Shown in pieces: positions 1 through 7,845 of a stretch of DNA of 60,257 nucleotides. The stretch is from NCBI GenBank assembly GCA_019353055.1, contig JABAHL010000015.1, positions 1 through 60,257 of the forward strand, written 5' to 3'. The stretch comes from Faucicola osloensis_C (GTDB lineage: Bacteria; Pseudomonadota; Gammaproteobacteria; Pseudomonadales; Moraxellaceae). A program made the position numbers and the translations under genes. How positions within the stretch are numbered: the first letter of the stretch is position 1; each line of letters starts with the position of its first letter. Under the pieces are notes generated by a model, which was given only the letters and a program-made list of their open reading frames with translations, had not been told where the DNA came from and ran no database searches.

Positions 1-43
1 CGATGAGGTAGTCGCTGTAGAGTTCTATCATGTCTTTGTTCAT
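1..43 (-). CDS. Transposase N-terminus, partial at window edge
   Basis: Only the first 14 codons are in the window (MNKDMIELYSDYLI...). A GAGAG ribosome-binding-like sequence lies just upstream of the ATG, whose reverse complement is at 41-43. From memory, the start resembles the N-terminus of IS4/IS701-like transposases (M-x-x-x-I-x-L-Y-S-D-Y-L). If so, an insertion sequence runs off the left edge and its terminal repeat would lie in the next hundred bases. Identity is tentative because so little of the protein is visible. Confidence 0.4.
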   Translation of the reverse strand, partial: MNKDMIELYSDYLI

Positions 44-871
44 TTGTTTACTCTCGCTGACTGCTTTTTTTGTTATGATAGCGCTTTTTTAAAGGGCTGC
101 GTAACTTCAGTGATTAATACGATTTGTTATATCAATCAAATCGGTATTACCATCACATAGTACTGATTTTACCAATTCATCGATTTGGTAAAGGACTGTT
201 ACATTCGCTAGATTTACTGAATTCACTATTGACTCCTTGTTAGCTGTTTAATGCATAACAAGGATAGGAATTGTATTTTTTTAGGGTAGCAGTATTGCTA
301 GTATCATTTGGTAATAGGTTAGCTATGTTTAACAATAGCACTAATTGATATTACTCATAACATAATGGTAGTGACACCATGATAGATATCAAAGAATATT
401 CTTATTAGATAATTAACCAACTAATGACCCTTCAGTCAAAACCAACTTACCTTTGACCACTTGTCTTATTTTATAAATTTTTATAGAGCTATTAGTAGTC
501 AATTCTACATTTTGTAAATTTTTATAGAGCGATTAGCAGTCAATTCTACTAAAATCCCAAAAATGGAGTTACACCATTTTTATATTTTGAAACTGATTAC
601 AATGCTATCTGAAGTTTTCATAAACTTGGTAATACTAATACTCTAAAAAATATTAAAGTAACTTGGATGTATTTTTTAAGAATAGTTGATTAATAAACTA
701 TTTTGTCGATCATTATAATACTCATAAATCCTTATTTCATTTTTATTAATATGAATTAAGTAATAAAAATACACTGGTTTGAATGAATAGACAGATTTTT
801 TATACGATAAAAAAAGTAGATTTTTATTTATAAGAATAGGATAATAATTATTAGAATTTTACTATTTAAAT
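44..871. other. AT-rich intergenic segment without a convincing gene
   Basis: Very AT-rich DNA between the partial transposase and the gene at 872. No open frame here looks like a protein. It probably begins with the outer end of the left-edge insertion sequence. It holds a short inverted repeat at 168-192 and a two-copy direct repeat at 474-549, described separately. The composition is clearly poorer in GC than the housekeeping genes to the right, which fits acquired DNA. Confidence 0.5.
474..549. repeat. Two-copy tandem direct repeat, about 35 bp, period 41
   Basis: Copy 1 is 474-508 and copy 2 is 515-549. Both begin TAAATTTTTATAGAGC and end AGTCAATTCTAC, differing at two positions in the middle. 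Six bases separate them. Two copies with almost no spacer do not make a CRISPR array. The arrangement could be an iteron or operator pair for a DNA-binding protein, or a local duplication. Confidence 0.7.
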
Positions 872-1954
872 ATGAGTTTAATTATGATTGCTAAAACTAG
901 AAATGTTTCTGAAGATAAAATAAAAATAAAACAGAAATTAGATAAGATGAACTCTCGAAGTTTGGAATGGATATATCATGAATTATCAAGTCATCCTAAA
1001 ATTTATAAAGGACAACGGTTACCCTTAATTTCTATTAGCAGAAGTGATGAATGGTATACAGAAACTATTTATAATTATTTTGAAAGTTTAGACAATCCAC
1101 TAATTATTTGGCATAAAGTCAATAAAAATCTATTAGAGTATCTGTCTGTCGAAAAATACTATGCATGGGCTTTAAAAAACCCAAAAGGTACATTTTTTTT
1201 ATTACAGTCATTGAAATTGGCTGGGGTAAATTTAGGAGTATACTGTAGCTTAGAAGAAATGAGAGAAGCTATACTTAGGATAACTAATTCATCATCCATA
1301 TCCTATATCGTTAAAGAAACTGACACACAGACTACATATCCGTATAAAATAGTCCAACGCTTTGACATTCCTGAAAAACACAACTATCAATGGCAGGAAT
1401 ACTTTAAATATGCACAAGAAAAATGGTACGAATTTGAAAAAAATTATATAGCCATTAAGTGGATAAAACCTAAAGATAAAGAATTAATTGACTGGGTCTA
1501 CACTTATAAACCAAAATGTTCCTCACATTTTTTGGTTGATTACTTTTCTCCGCTAGATAATGATTACAAGAGTAAATATCTGCATATAATGTTTTCATTA
1601 AATCTACATGCAGGAGTTATATTTAATAAGACTTACACCCAAGGTAAAAACAAAGAAAAAACAATACTAGTAGATTTTAGGGAGATGACGGTTAAGCTTC
1701 TTAAGGATGCTTGGCAAAATCATAAATTAAATGAGAAAAATCGAAATTACAGAATCTCTATAACTTTACCTAAAGACACTTATAGTAAGCTTTACGAATT
1801 GAAGAAGAATGGGTTAAAAACTGATAAGAATGTAGTTATTAAAGCTATTGAGTCTCTATATGAAGAATTACTTCTAGGAGAGCCTCTAGCTTTCGAGAGC
1901 GAAGAAATAGACGAATACGAGGTGCTTAACGATAGCGAGAAAAGGATAAATTAA
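872..1954 (+). CDS. Unrecognised AT-rich protein with ribbon-helix-helix-like C-terminus
   Basis: A 360-residue protein that I do not recognise. It is rich in Lys, Tyr, Ile and Asn, and codon use is strongly AT-biased compared with genes to the right. No signal peptide or membrane segment is evident. Residues about 292-334 read as a short strand (YRISITLP) followed by two amphipathic helices, which resembles a ribbon-helix-helix DNA-binding fold. An acidic tail follows. No good ribosome-binding site precedes either candidate start, ATG 872 or ATG 884. It stands alone between transposase debris and tRNA-Arg, and a tandem repeat lies about 320 bp upstream. Possible roles include replication, partition or regulation on a mobile element, but none is demonstrated. 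It is long and AT-rich yet free of stops, so it is probably a real gene. Confidence 0.65.
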   Translation: MSLIMIAKTRNVSEDKIKIKQKLDKMNSRSLEWIYHELSSHPKIYKGQRLPLISISRSDEWYTETIYNYFESLDNPLIIWHKVNKNLLEYLSVEKYYAWALKNPKGTFFLLQSLKLAGVNLGVYCSLEEMREAILRITNSSSISYIVKETDTQTTYPYKIVQRFDIPEKHNYQWQEYFKYAQEKWYEFEKNYIAIKWIKPKDKELIDWVYTYKPKCSSHFLVDYFSPLDNDYKSKYLHIMFSLNLHAGVIFNKTYTQGKNKEKTILVDFREMTVKLLKDAWQNHKLNEKNRNYRISITLPKDTYSKLYELKKNGLKTDKNVVIKAIESLYEELLLGEPLAFESEEIDEYEVLNDSEKRIN

Positions 1955-2055
1955 GTATAGGTGATAATTAAAACATCACAAGTACCCTACCAAGTACCTT
2001 TGTATTAAATATATGAGAAAAAACTATAGCAAATCAAACACTTAGTCTAATAAAA

Positions 2056-2131
2056 TGGTGCGCTCGGCGGGACTCGAACCCACGCCACAGGCTTCGGAGA
2101 CCTGTACTCTATCCAGTTGAGCTACGAACGC
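2056..2131 (-). tRNA. tRNA-Arg (anticodon CCG)
   Basis: The reverse complement folds as a cloverleaf: acceptor GCGTTCG pairs with CGAGCGC, the anticodon loop is CTCCGAA and the T-loop contains TTCGAGT. Discriminator A and an encoded CCA follow (2056-2058). Anticodon CCG reads the Arg codon CGG. The 3' end faces the AT-rich segment on the left, the usual orientation for islands integrated at tRNA 3' ends. Confidence 0.95.
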
Positions 2132-2408
2132 TTATTGGCATTGAAAAAAAGCAGTGGGTTATTTTAGCAAACTTTTCGTGCAATAAGCAAATCATCAAAA
2201 TTCCTGCCAAAAACTGCGCCGCAAAGTTGATAGCACATATCAAATAAGCATAGCTTTTTCAGATAATTTTCCCTTATAATAGTATGGAAAATAAATCTGT
2301 GTAACATTTATCGCATCAACGGATACAATCGGGCAATCTGATGGCTCATATTGTTCGTTTTAAAAGTATTACGATAAGTTAATTCACCTGTTTGAGAGAA
2401 CGTGACGA

Positions 2409-3002
2409 ATGAAAAAAGTAGTGATGTTATCAGCGGTTACTATGCTAAGTCTTGCGGGTATCGCTGTCAGCCAAGCTGAGGATAAAGCCAGTGCCCCCGC
2501 AGCGGCATCAGCTACCGCTAGCGCTTCAAGTACCGCGACTGCCTCAAGTACGGCAACTGCTTCAGCCCCTGCATCCTCTGCCGCTCCTGCAAAAAAAGAA
2601 GCAGAAAAAGCACCTGAAGATCCACCGCAAGTTGCAAAATTGGTTGCCTTATACCCAAATCTAATCGCACGTATTGCCCCCCAAGGTAAAGTTTGTTTTG
2701 AAGGTAAAGAGTGTGATATCACTATTGCCGCTGCATTGGGCGCCGCTGACCCAAACAAACCGCGTGAAGGCAAAGTGATTTATGAAGGTGTGTGCCATAC
2801 TTGTCATACTGCAGGTCTGTTAGGTGCACCTAAACTGGGTGACAAGGGTGCATGGAGTGCTCGTATTGGTAAAGGTACCGCTACCCTTCACCAACACGCG
2901 CTACAAGGCTTTAACGCTATGCCAGCAAAAGGTGGTAATGCTGATTTGCTCGATGTGGAAGTGACCAACGCGGTTGATTATATGGTGTCTCAATCCAAAT
3001 AG
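2409..3002 (+). CDS. Periplasmic cytochrome c, c5 family
   Basis: A 197-residue monohaem cytochrome. Residues 1-23 form a signal peptide, and an Ala/Ser/Thr-rich linker follows to about residue 65. The haem site is C129-H-T-C132-H133 and a likely axial Met lies at 171 in the phrase FNAMPAKGG. The domain resembles cytochrome c5 (C-H-T-C-H, G-A-P-K-L-G-D, W). Two further cysteines occur at 96 and 102. It should carry electrons in the periplasm, probably near terminal oxidases. It is a single gene, with a TATAAT at 2275-2280 upstream and a strong terminator downstream. The low-complexity linker probably tethers or spaces the haem domain. The exact redox partner cannot be read from the sequence. 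Confidence 0.88.
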   Translation: MKKVVMLSAVTMLSLAGIAVSQAEDKASAPAAASATASASSTATASSTATASAPASSAAPAKKEAEKAPEDPPQVAKLVALYPNLIARIAPQGKVCFEGKECDITIAAALGAADPNKPREGKVIYEGVCHTCHTAGLLGAPKLGDKGAWSARIGKGTATLHQHALQGFNAMPAKGGNADLLDVEVTNAVDYMVSQSK

Positions 3003-3020
3003 TCATTTTTAGCCCAGATG

Positions 3021-3047
3021 AAGCCTATCAACTGATAGGCTTTTTTA
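3021..3047 (+). terminator. Intrinsic terminator after the cytochrome c gene
   Basis: AAGCCTATC and GATAGGCTT form a 9-bp stem with a four-base loop, followed by a run of six T. It begins about 18 bases after the stop codon of the cytochrome gene. Confidence 0.85.
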
Positions 3048-3161
3048 ATTGTATCATTGATATAATTTAGCTTAACCCCTATAAACTTAGTTCATTCAAA
3101 TCTTTAAACTGTCCAACCCATCCCCATTAAGGTCTCACCTTTAACCAGAACCTGCATTGCT

Positions 3162-4121
3162 ATGGCAAACTTTGACACTACCATCCCTGCTCTAAAAATT
3201 ACCCAGCTTAGCAAAACCTACCCAAATGGTTTTGCAGCACTCAAAGGCATTGATTTGACCGTACCCCAAGGTGGATTTTTTGCCCTACTCGGTCCCAATG
3301 GTGCGGGTAAATCCACCACCATTGGTATTATCAGCTCGCTATTTAAACCCAGCTCAGGCTCGGTAGAAATTTTTGGGGTAGATTTGCTTAAACAGCCTGC
3401 CAAAGCCAAGCAGTTCTTAGGCGTGGTGCCGCAAGAATTTAACTTTATGCAGTTTGAAAAAATCGAAGATATTTTGATTACCCAAGCGGGTTATTTTGGC
3501 ATACCTCCCAAGCAATCTCGCCCGCGTGCCGAAAAACTCCTTAAAGCATTGGGACTTTGGGAAAAACGCGATGACAAAGCGCGTATGCTCTCTGGCGGTA
3601 TGAAACGCCGTTTGATGATTGCGCGTGCTTTAATGCACCGTCCCAAACTGCTGATTTTGGATGAGCCGACTGCGGGAGTGGATATTGAACTACGCCGCTC
3701 GATGTGGGATTTTATGCAGCAAATCAACACCGAAGAAGGCACGACGATTATTTTAACTACCCATTACTTAGAAGAAGCTGAGCAACTGTGTAAAAACATT
3801 GCTATCCTTGACCAGGGTGAAATTCGTATCAATACCGATATGAAAAGTTTGCTTACCAGCCTTGATATGGAAAGCTTTGTGTTTGACTTGGCGCAACCTT
3901 ATCCCGCACCCATTACTTTAACCAATGTGGTAAAAACCAAGCAGCCAGACCCGTTGACCCTTGAAGTCACACTCAAAAAAGGCAACAGTTTAAATGATGT
4001 GTTTGCCCAGTTAAATGCTCAAAATATTCAGGTAGCGAGTATGCGTAACAAAACCAATCGCCTTGAAGAGTTGTTTTTGAGGATTGTTGAAAATAATTTG
4101 ACTGAAAAATTGGAGAATTAA
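3162..4121 (+). CDS. ABC transporter ATP-binding protein (YadG-like)
   Basis: A 319-residue ABC ATPase. Walker A is GPNGAGKST (about 44-52), the signature is LSGGMKRR (about 143-150), and Walker B LLILDEPTAG (about 163-172) is followed by the switch His in TTHYLEEAE. The C-terminal 100 residues are an accessory region typical of ABC-2 type exporters (DrrA/YadG group). The stop is separated by one base from the start of the permease gene, so the two are translated together and form one exporter, probably two ATPases with two permeases. The substrate is unknown; the E. coli homologues yadGH are also uncharacterised in substrate. Confidence 0.9.
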   Translation: MANFDTTIPALKITQLSKTYPNGFAALKGIDLTVPQGGFFALLGPNGAGKSTTIGIISSLFKPSSGSVEIFGVDLLKQPAKAKQFLGVVPQEFNFMQFEKIEDILITQAGYFGIPPKQSRPRAEKLLKALGLWEKRDDKARMLSGGMKRRLMIARALMHRPKLLILDEPTAGVDIELRRSMWDFMQQINTEEGTTIILTTHYLEEAEQLCKNIAILDQGEIRINTDMKSLLTSLDMESFVFDLAQPYPAPITLTNVVKTKQPDPLTLEVTLKKGNSLNDVFAQLNAQNIQVASMRNKTNRLEELFLRIVENNLTEKLEN

Positions 4122-4122
4122 C

Positions 4123-4896
4123 ATGGATTTTCAGCACCAGTTGGTTGCATTTAACACCTTGTTAGTCAAAGAAATCCGCCGCATTCTTCGCATTTGGCCG
4201 CAAACACTGTTGCCCCCTGCCATCACCATGAGTTTGTATTTTATCATCTTTGGTAAAATGATTGGCGCGCGCGTTGGCGATATGGGCGGTGTCTCCTACA
4301 TGCAGTTTATCGTGCCTGGCTTGATTATGATGTCGGTGATTACCAATAGCTACTCCAATGTGGTATCGAGTTTTTTTGCCACCAAGTTTCATGGGAATAT
4401 CGAAGAGATGCTGGTCAGTCCGATTTCTAAACATACCATTTTACTGGGCTTTATCGCGGGCGGTTTGTTTCGGGGGTTGACCATTGGCGCGATTGTGACG
4501 GTGCTTGCGTTGTTTTTTACTCAGTTATCACTGGTGCATGCGTTTGTCACGATTTTTACCGTGGTGATGACCTCAGCATTGTTTTCGCTGGGCGGTATGA
4601 TTAATGCAGTATTTGCGCGCTCGTTTGATGATATTTCCATCGTACCCAGTTTTGTGTTGACACCTTTGACGTATTTAGGCGGCGTGTTTTATTCACTGAA
4701 TGATTTATCGGAATTTTGGCAAAACATATCGCTATTAAACCCCATTGTTTATATGGTCAATGCTTTTCGCTATGGTATTTTGGGTCATTCAGATGTCAAT
4801 GTATGGTCATCTTTGTTGGCGATTGGGATTTTTACCGCGATATTTTATGGCATTGCCTACTATTTACTCAAAGATGGCTCACGCGTTCGTTTATAA
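4123..4896 (+). CDS. ABC-2 type transporter permease (YadH-like)
   Basis: A 257-residue integral membrane protein with about six hydrophobic segments and the ABC-2 family profile, including the stretch LTPLTYLGGVFYSLNDLSEF before the last segments. It starts one base after the stop of the ATPase gene and is its partner in the inner membrane. The substrate is not deducible. queF follows after 20 bases and may be cotranscribed. Confidence 0.9.
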   Translation: MDFQHQLVAFNTLLVKEIRRILRIWPQTLLPPAITMSLYFIIFGKMIGARVGDMGGVSYMQFIVPGLIMMSVITNSYSNVVSSFFATKFHGNIEEMLVSPISKHTILLGFIAGGLFRGLTIGAIVTVLALFFTQLSLVHAFVTIFTVVMTSALFSLGGMINAVFARSFDDISIVPSFVLTPLTYLGGVFYSLNDLSEFWQNISLLNPIVYMVNAFRYGILGHSDVNVWSSLLAIGIFTAIFYGIAYYLLKDGSRVRL

Positions 4897-4916
4897 CTTA
4901 GTTAAATTAAAAAAAT

Positions 4917-5768
4917 ATGAAACCACTTGAAACTCACGGTATTTTAGGTCAATCCACCAGCTACCCAAAAACCTACGCCCCCGATATGCTCTACCCCATT
5001 CCCCGCGCATTAGGACGGATAAAGCTGGCGCTGCCTGCTGACGCCTTAAGCATCGGCATGGACTGGTGGCAGGTTTTTGAGATGTCTTGGCTTAACTCGC
5101 ACGGCATTTCACAGGTGGCAATGGCGCGCCTTGCCATCCCTGCCACATCAGACTACATTGTCGAATCAAAATCGCTCAAACTTTATTTTAATAGCCTAAA
5201 TTTCACTGAATTTGACAACCAACAAGCTGTTAAAGCAACCGTAGAAAAAGATTTATCGGCTTGTCTAAAAACCGATGTGACGCTTGAGATTTTTGAGGTA
5301 AACATCGCAAATAGTTTACCCATCAGCGCGCCACAGGGTGACTGCATTGATAACGCATTGCATAATAGCGATAAAAAAATCGCCATCGTCAGTGATGTCG
5401 ATCCTTCAAGCTTGACCGTTGCCCATCAAGGCGCATTTGATAGCCAGTTACAAATTTTGCATTCGCATCTACTGCGCTCAAACTGCCCTGTCACCAATCA
5501 GCCAGATTGGGGAACACTGGAGATTCAGATAGACAGCCAACCGATTGACCGAGCAGGACTGCTTGAGTATATTTTGAGCTTTCGTCAGCATAATGGCTTT
5601 CATGAACAATGCGTGGAGCAAATTTTTAGTGATTTAACCCAAGTCTTTGCGCCAAAAACGCTCATGGTACGCGCATGGTACACACGCCGTGGTGGGATTG
5701 ATATCAATCCTTGTCGGGTGAGTGATATCAGTTTGTTGCCACCACCATCACGGCTTAACCGTCAGTAA
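4917..5768 (+). CDS. queF: NADPH-dependent 7-cyano-7-deazaguanine reductase QueF
   Basis: A 283-residue bimodular QueF of the E. coli type, which reduces the nitrile preQ0 to preQ1 for queuosine in tRNA. The QueF signature ESKSLKLYFNS is at about 83-93. The catalytic Cys190 sits in NCPVTNQPDWG, with Asp197 as proton donor, and H229/E230 (FHEQC) complete the site; these numbers match the E. coli enzyme. No queC, queD or queE gene lies nearby. The 20 bp before the start are too short for a preQ1 riboswitch, so expression probably comes from the upstream exporter genes. Confidence 0.95.
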   Translation: MKPLETHGILGQSTSYPKTYAPDMLYPIPRALGRIKLALPADALSIGMDWWQVFEMSWLNSHGISQVAMARLAIPATSDYIVESKSLKLYFNSLNFTEFDNQQAVKATVEKDLSACLKTDVTLEIFEVNIANSLPISAPQGDCIDNALHNSDKKIAIVSDVDPSSLTVAHQGAFDSQLQILHSHLLRSNCPVTNQPDWGTLEIQIDSQPIDRAGLLEYILSFRQHNGFHEQCVEQIFSDLTQVFAPKTLMVRAWYTRRGGIDINPCRVSDISLLPPPSRLNRQ

Positions 5769-5850
5769 TAATCGCTAATAATAATCGCCCGTAAGCTAGT
5801 CGCATTTTTATCAAAAAAAGCGTATGCTATGTTTTTTCAAAATTTTTCTG

Positions 5851-5877
5851 CCGCCAACTATATCTAACAGTTGGCGG
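5851..5877. repeat. Perfect 9-bp inverted repeat before nagZ
   Basis: CCGCCAACT (5851-5859) and AGTTGGCGG (5869-5877) are perfect complements with a nine-base loop. No T-tract follows on either strand, so it is not a standard terminator. It ends about 14 bases upstream of the nagZ ribosome-binding site, where it could act as a 5' leader hairpin or a protein-binding site. Confidence 0.7.
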
Positions 5878-5903
5878 CAAGCAATACCCAGAAGGATTAC
5901 CGC

Positions 5904-6944
5904 ATGCAAGCAGTCGGTCAACTCATGCTCGATATTGAAGGCACAGCGCTTAGCCTAGCAGATGAAGCACTGCTACGCCAACCGGAAGTTGGCGGGGTGA
6001 TTTTGTTTGGTCGCAATGTAGAGAGCCCTGAGCAAGTACGCGAACTGACCGATAGTATGCGTGCCATCAAGCCCAATATTTTAATTGCGGTTGACCAAGA
6101 AGGTGGACGTGTCGCTCGCTTGCGCGCGGGTTTTTCGCCGCTACCTGCGATGGGTAAACTCGGTGAAAAATTTGAGCATGACCCGATCACTGCACTTGAT
6201 CTCGCTTATTGCGCGGGCTATTTGATGGCAAGCGAAGTCCTAGCGGTTGGGATTGATTTTAGTTTTGCGCCTGTACTTGATATCAATGGGGTGAGCCGCG
6301 TCATTGGTGATCGTGCGTTTCACGCCCATCCGATTGCAATCACCGCCTTATCTGCTGAATTCATGCGCGGCATGAAGCTTGCAGGAATGGCAACCACGGG
6401 CAAGCATTTTCCCGGTCACGGCTCAGTTGCCCCGGATTCTCATGTGGATGATGCCACCGATGAGCGCAGTTATGATGAGATTCGCCAATATGATATGCAG
6501 CCGTTTATTCGCAACAAGCCGCTACTAGATGCACTCATGCCCGCTCATGTGGTATTTAGCACAGTTGATAACAAACCTGCAGGGTTTTCATCGATTTGGC
6601 TGCAGCAAATTATTCGTGGCAAACTAGGGTTTAATGGGGTATTGTTCTCCGATGACCTGTCGATGAAAGCGGCACATGTTGCAGGTGATGCAGGTGACCG
6701 TATTGCGTCTGCCTTAACAGCAGGCTGCGATATGGGATTATTGTGTAATGACCGCCCTGCTGCCTTGGTTGCGCTTGAGCGTTTGCAAAAACAGCCGACA
6801 CTACTTAATACCACCAGCCAACATCGGTTATCTAGCATGAAAGGTAATATCAAAAGCTGGCGGGGCTCACTGGCGGACTCTGCCAAAGACTGGTCACACT
6901 GGCAAAGCAGTCAGCGTAAAGTGCTAGAAAATTTCTTTGCATGA
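5904..6944 (+). CDS. nagZ: Beta-N-acetylhexosaminidase NagZ
   Basis: A glycoside hydrolase family 3 enzyme of 346 residues. It removes GlcNAc from anhydro-muropeptides in the cytoplasm during peptidoglycan recycling. Visible motifs are DQEGGRVARLR (about 64-74), KHFPGHG (167-173), the catalytic loop D178-S-H180 and the nucleophile region FSDDLSM (Asp250). I chose ATG 5904 because AGAAGG lies seven to eight bases upstream and the length then matches the family (about 340). A TTG start at 5871 is in frame but falls inside an inverted repeat and has no such site. A terminator follows the gene. Confidence 0.93.
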   Translation: MQAVGQLMLDIEGTALSLADEALLRQPEVGGVILFGRNVESPEQVRELTDSMRAIKPNILIAVDQEGGRVARLRAGFSPLPAMGKLGEKFEHDPITALDLAYCAGYLMASEVLAVGIDFSFAPVLDINGVSRVIGDRAFHAHPIAITALSAEFMRGMKLAGMATTGKHFPGHGSVAPDSHVDDATDERSYDEIRQYDMQPFIRNKPLLDALMPAHVVFSTVDNKPAGFSSIWLQQIIRGKLGFNGVLFSDDLSMKAAHVAGDAGDRIASALTAGCDMGLLCNDRPAALVALERLQKQPTLLNTTSQHRLSSMKGNIKSWRGSLADSAKDWSHWQSSQRKVLENFFA

Positions 6945-7000
6945 CTTTTCTTAAAACAAGCAAATTTGAAACGAGCAACTTTCAAAAAAAACAAATTCAA

Positions 7001-7029
7001 AAAAAGCAACGCAGCAACGTTGCTTTTTT
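7001..7029 (+). terminator. Intrinsic terminator downstream of nagZ
   Basis: AAAAAGCAACG (7001-7011) pairs with CGTTGCTTTTT (7018-7028) around a six-base loop and continues into T residues. Confidence 0.85.
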
Positions 7030-7074
7030 ATGGCTACTTTTTTATCGCTATTTTTTTAGCTACTCTTTGATTCA

Positions 7075-7167
7075 TCAATTGACATAGCGTAATTGACCAA
7101 TCATTTTTTGCAGATGCTCACTACTTAACTGACTCCAGATGTTATAAAAATATCGCTGTACTTCGTA
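7075..7167 (-). pseudogene. Possible 3' relic of a protein gene
   Basis: On the minus strand about 30 codons stay open and end in a TGA at 7075. They give a protein-like text with helical character (IWSQLSSEHLQKMIGQLRYVN at the end). A stop codon lies immediately upstream and there is no start codon. This could be the tail of a gene destroyed by insertions next door, or chance. The family is not recognised. Confidence 0.2.
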
Positions 7168-7275
7168 TCATATTCATGCGCTCACACCATTTTATGTTAG
7201 GTTTGTTATCAGCTAAAGTTACGCTATTGCCAATTTACCTTTACCAGCTTATCTTTTATAGTCAATCCTAAATTA

Positions 7276-7377
7276 TAGTAAGCACCGTTTGCCCTGAGCT
7301 TGTCTAAGGGTAACGGTCGTTATGGTTCGACAGGCCTACCACGAACGACCCTGTTCGATATAATTCAGTTTTCACTA
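7276..7377. mobile_element. MITE-like element with IS630-type ends and a palindromic core
   Basis: The right end, read on the minus strand, is TATAGTGAAAACTGAATTATA with its outer TA. It matches the adjacent IS630 right end at 19 of 21 positions. The left end TATAGTAAGCAC is a weaker copy. TA dinucleotides flank both ends, as expected for IS630/Tc1 target duplication. The interior (about 7284-7350) is a long imperfect hairpin built on GCCCTGAGCTTGTC and GGTTCGACAGGC, a palindromic repeat text I know from many proteobacterial genomes. It has no coding capacity. The left boundary is the less certain one. Confidence 0.55.
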
Positions 7378-7444
7378 TAGTACACTATATGACCCTAGTA
7401 TAGTTAAAACTGTAATATAATAAGCATTTTAAACCAATACCACC

Positions 7445-7825
7445 ATGCCCAAAATATACAACCAAGACTTACGAGACAGCGCCGTCAACCACTGGCAAAA
7501 GACAGGCAACAAAAGCCAAACAGCCAGGCTATTTGAAATCAACCGCAACACCCTTGATGACTGGATAAAGCTCTATCAAGAACAAGGGAATACCAAGCCA
7601 AAACCCTTTGCACCTGTTGGCGTAAAACACATTATTACTGACCTAGTCGCCTTTGAGGGCTATGTTAAATCACAAGAATTTGACACCGCAAAACAACTTA
7701 GAGAACAATACTTAAAAGACCATCCTGATATCGATATTTCTTATAATGCCTTTTTAGAAACCTTACGTCGAATCAAATGGAGCTTTAAAAAAAGACCCCG
7801 CTCTTTAAGCAAGCCGACCCCATAA
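7445..7825 (+). CDS. IS630 transposase, upstream frame (DNA-binding part)
   Basis: This frame encodes 126 residues: an N-terminal helix-turn-helix (KSQTARLFEINRNTLDDWIK, about 23-42) and a second winged-helix segment, both typical of IS630 transposases. It ends at a stop at 7823-7825. The catalytic part continues in the -1 frame, which is open from 7789. A run of seven A at 7787-7793 lies where the two frames overlap. Slippage there by one base would join ...WSFKK to KTPLFKQADPIKQ..., the expected text for the family. The product is therefore either a programmed-frameshift fusion or a gene with a one-base mutation. Confidence 0.85.
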   Translation: MPKIYNQDLRDSAVNHWQKTGNKSQTARLFEINRNTLDDWIKLYQEQGNTKPKPFAPVGVKHIITDLVAFEGYVKSQEFDTAKQLREQYLKDHPDIDISYNAFLETLRRIKWSFKKRPRSLSKPTP

Positions 7826-7845
7826 AGCAAATTGGGTTTACACTG

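Noticed and set aside
474..549. CRISPR array
   Set aside because: Only two repeat copies, six bases between them, and no cas genes in the window.
2384..2773. Minus-strand Ala-rich frame opposite the cytochrome c gene
   Set aside because: Its text is the antisense of the cytochrome signal peptide and Ala/Ser linker; no independent support.
4897..4916. preQ1 riboswitch before queF
   Set aside because: Only 20 bases separate the permease stop and the queF start, too short for an aptamer.
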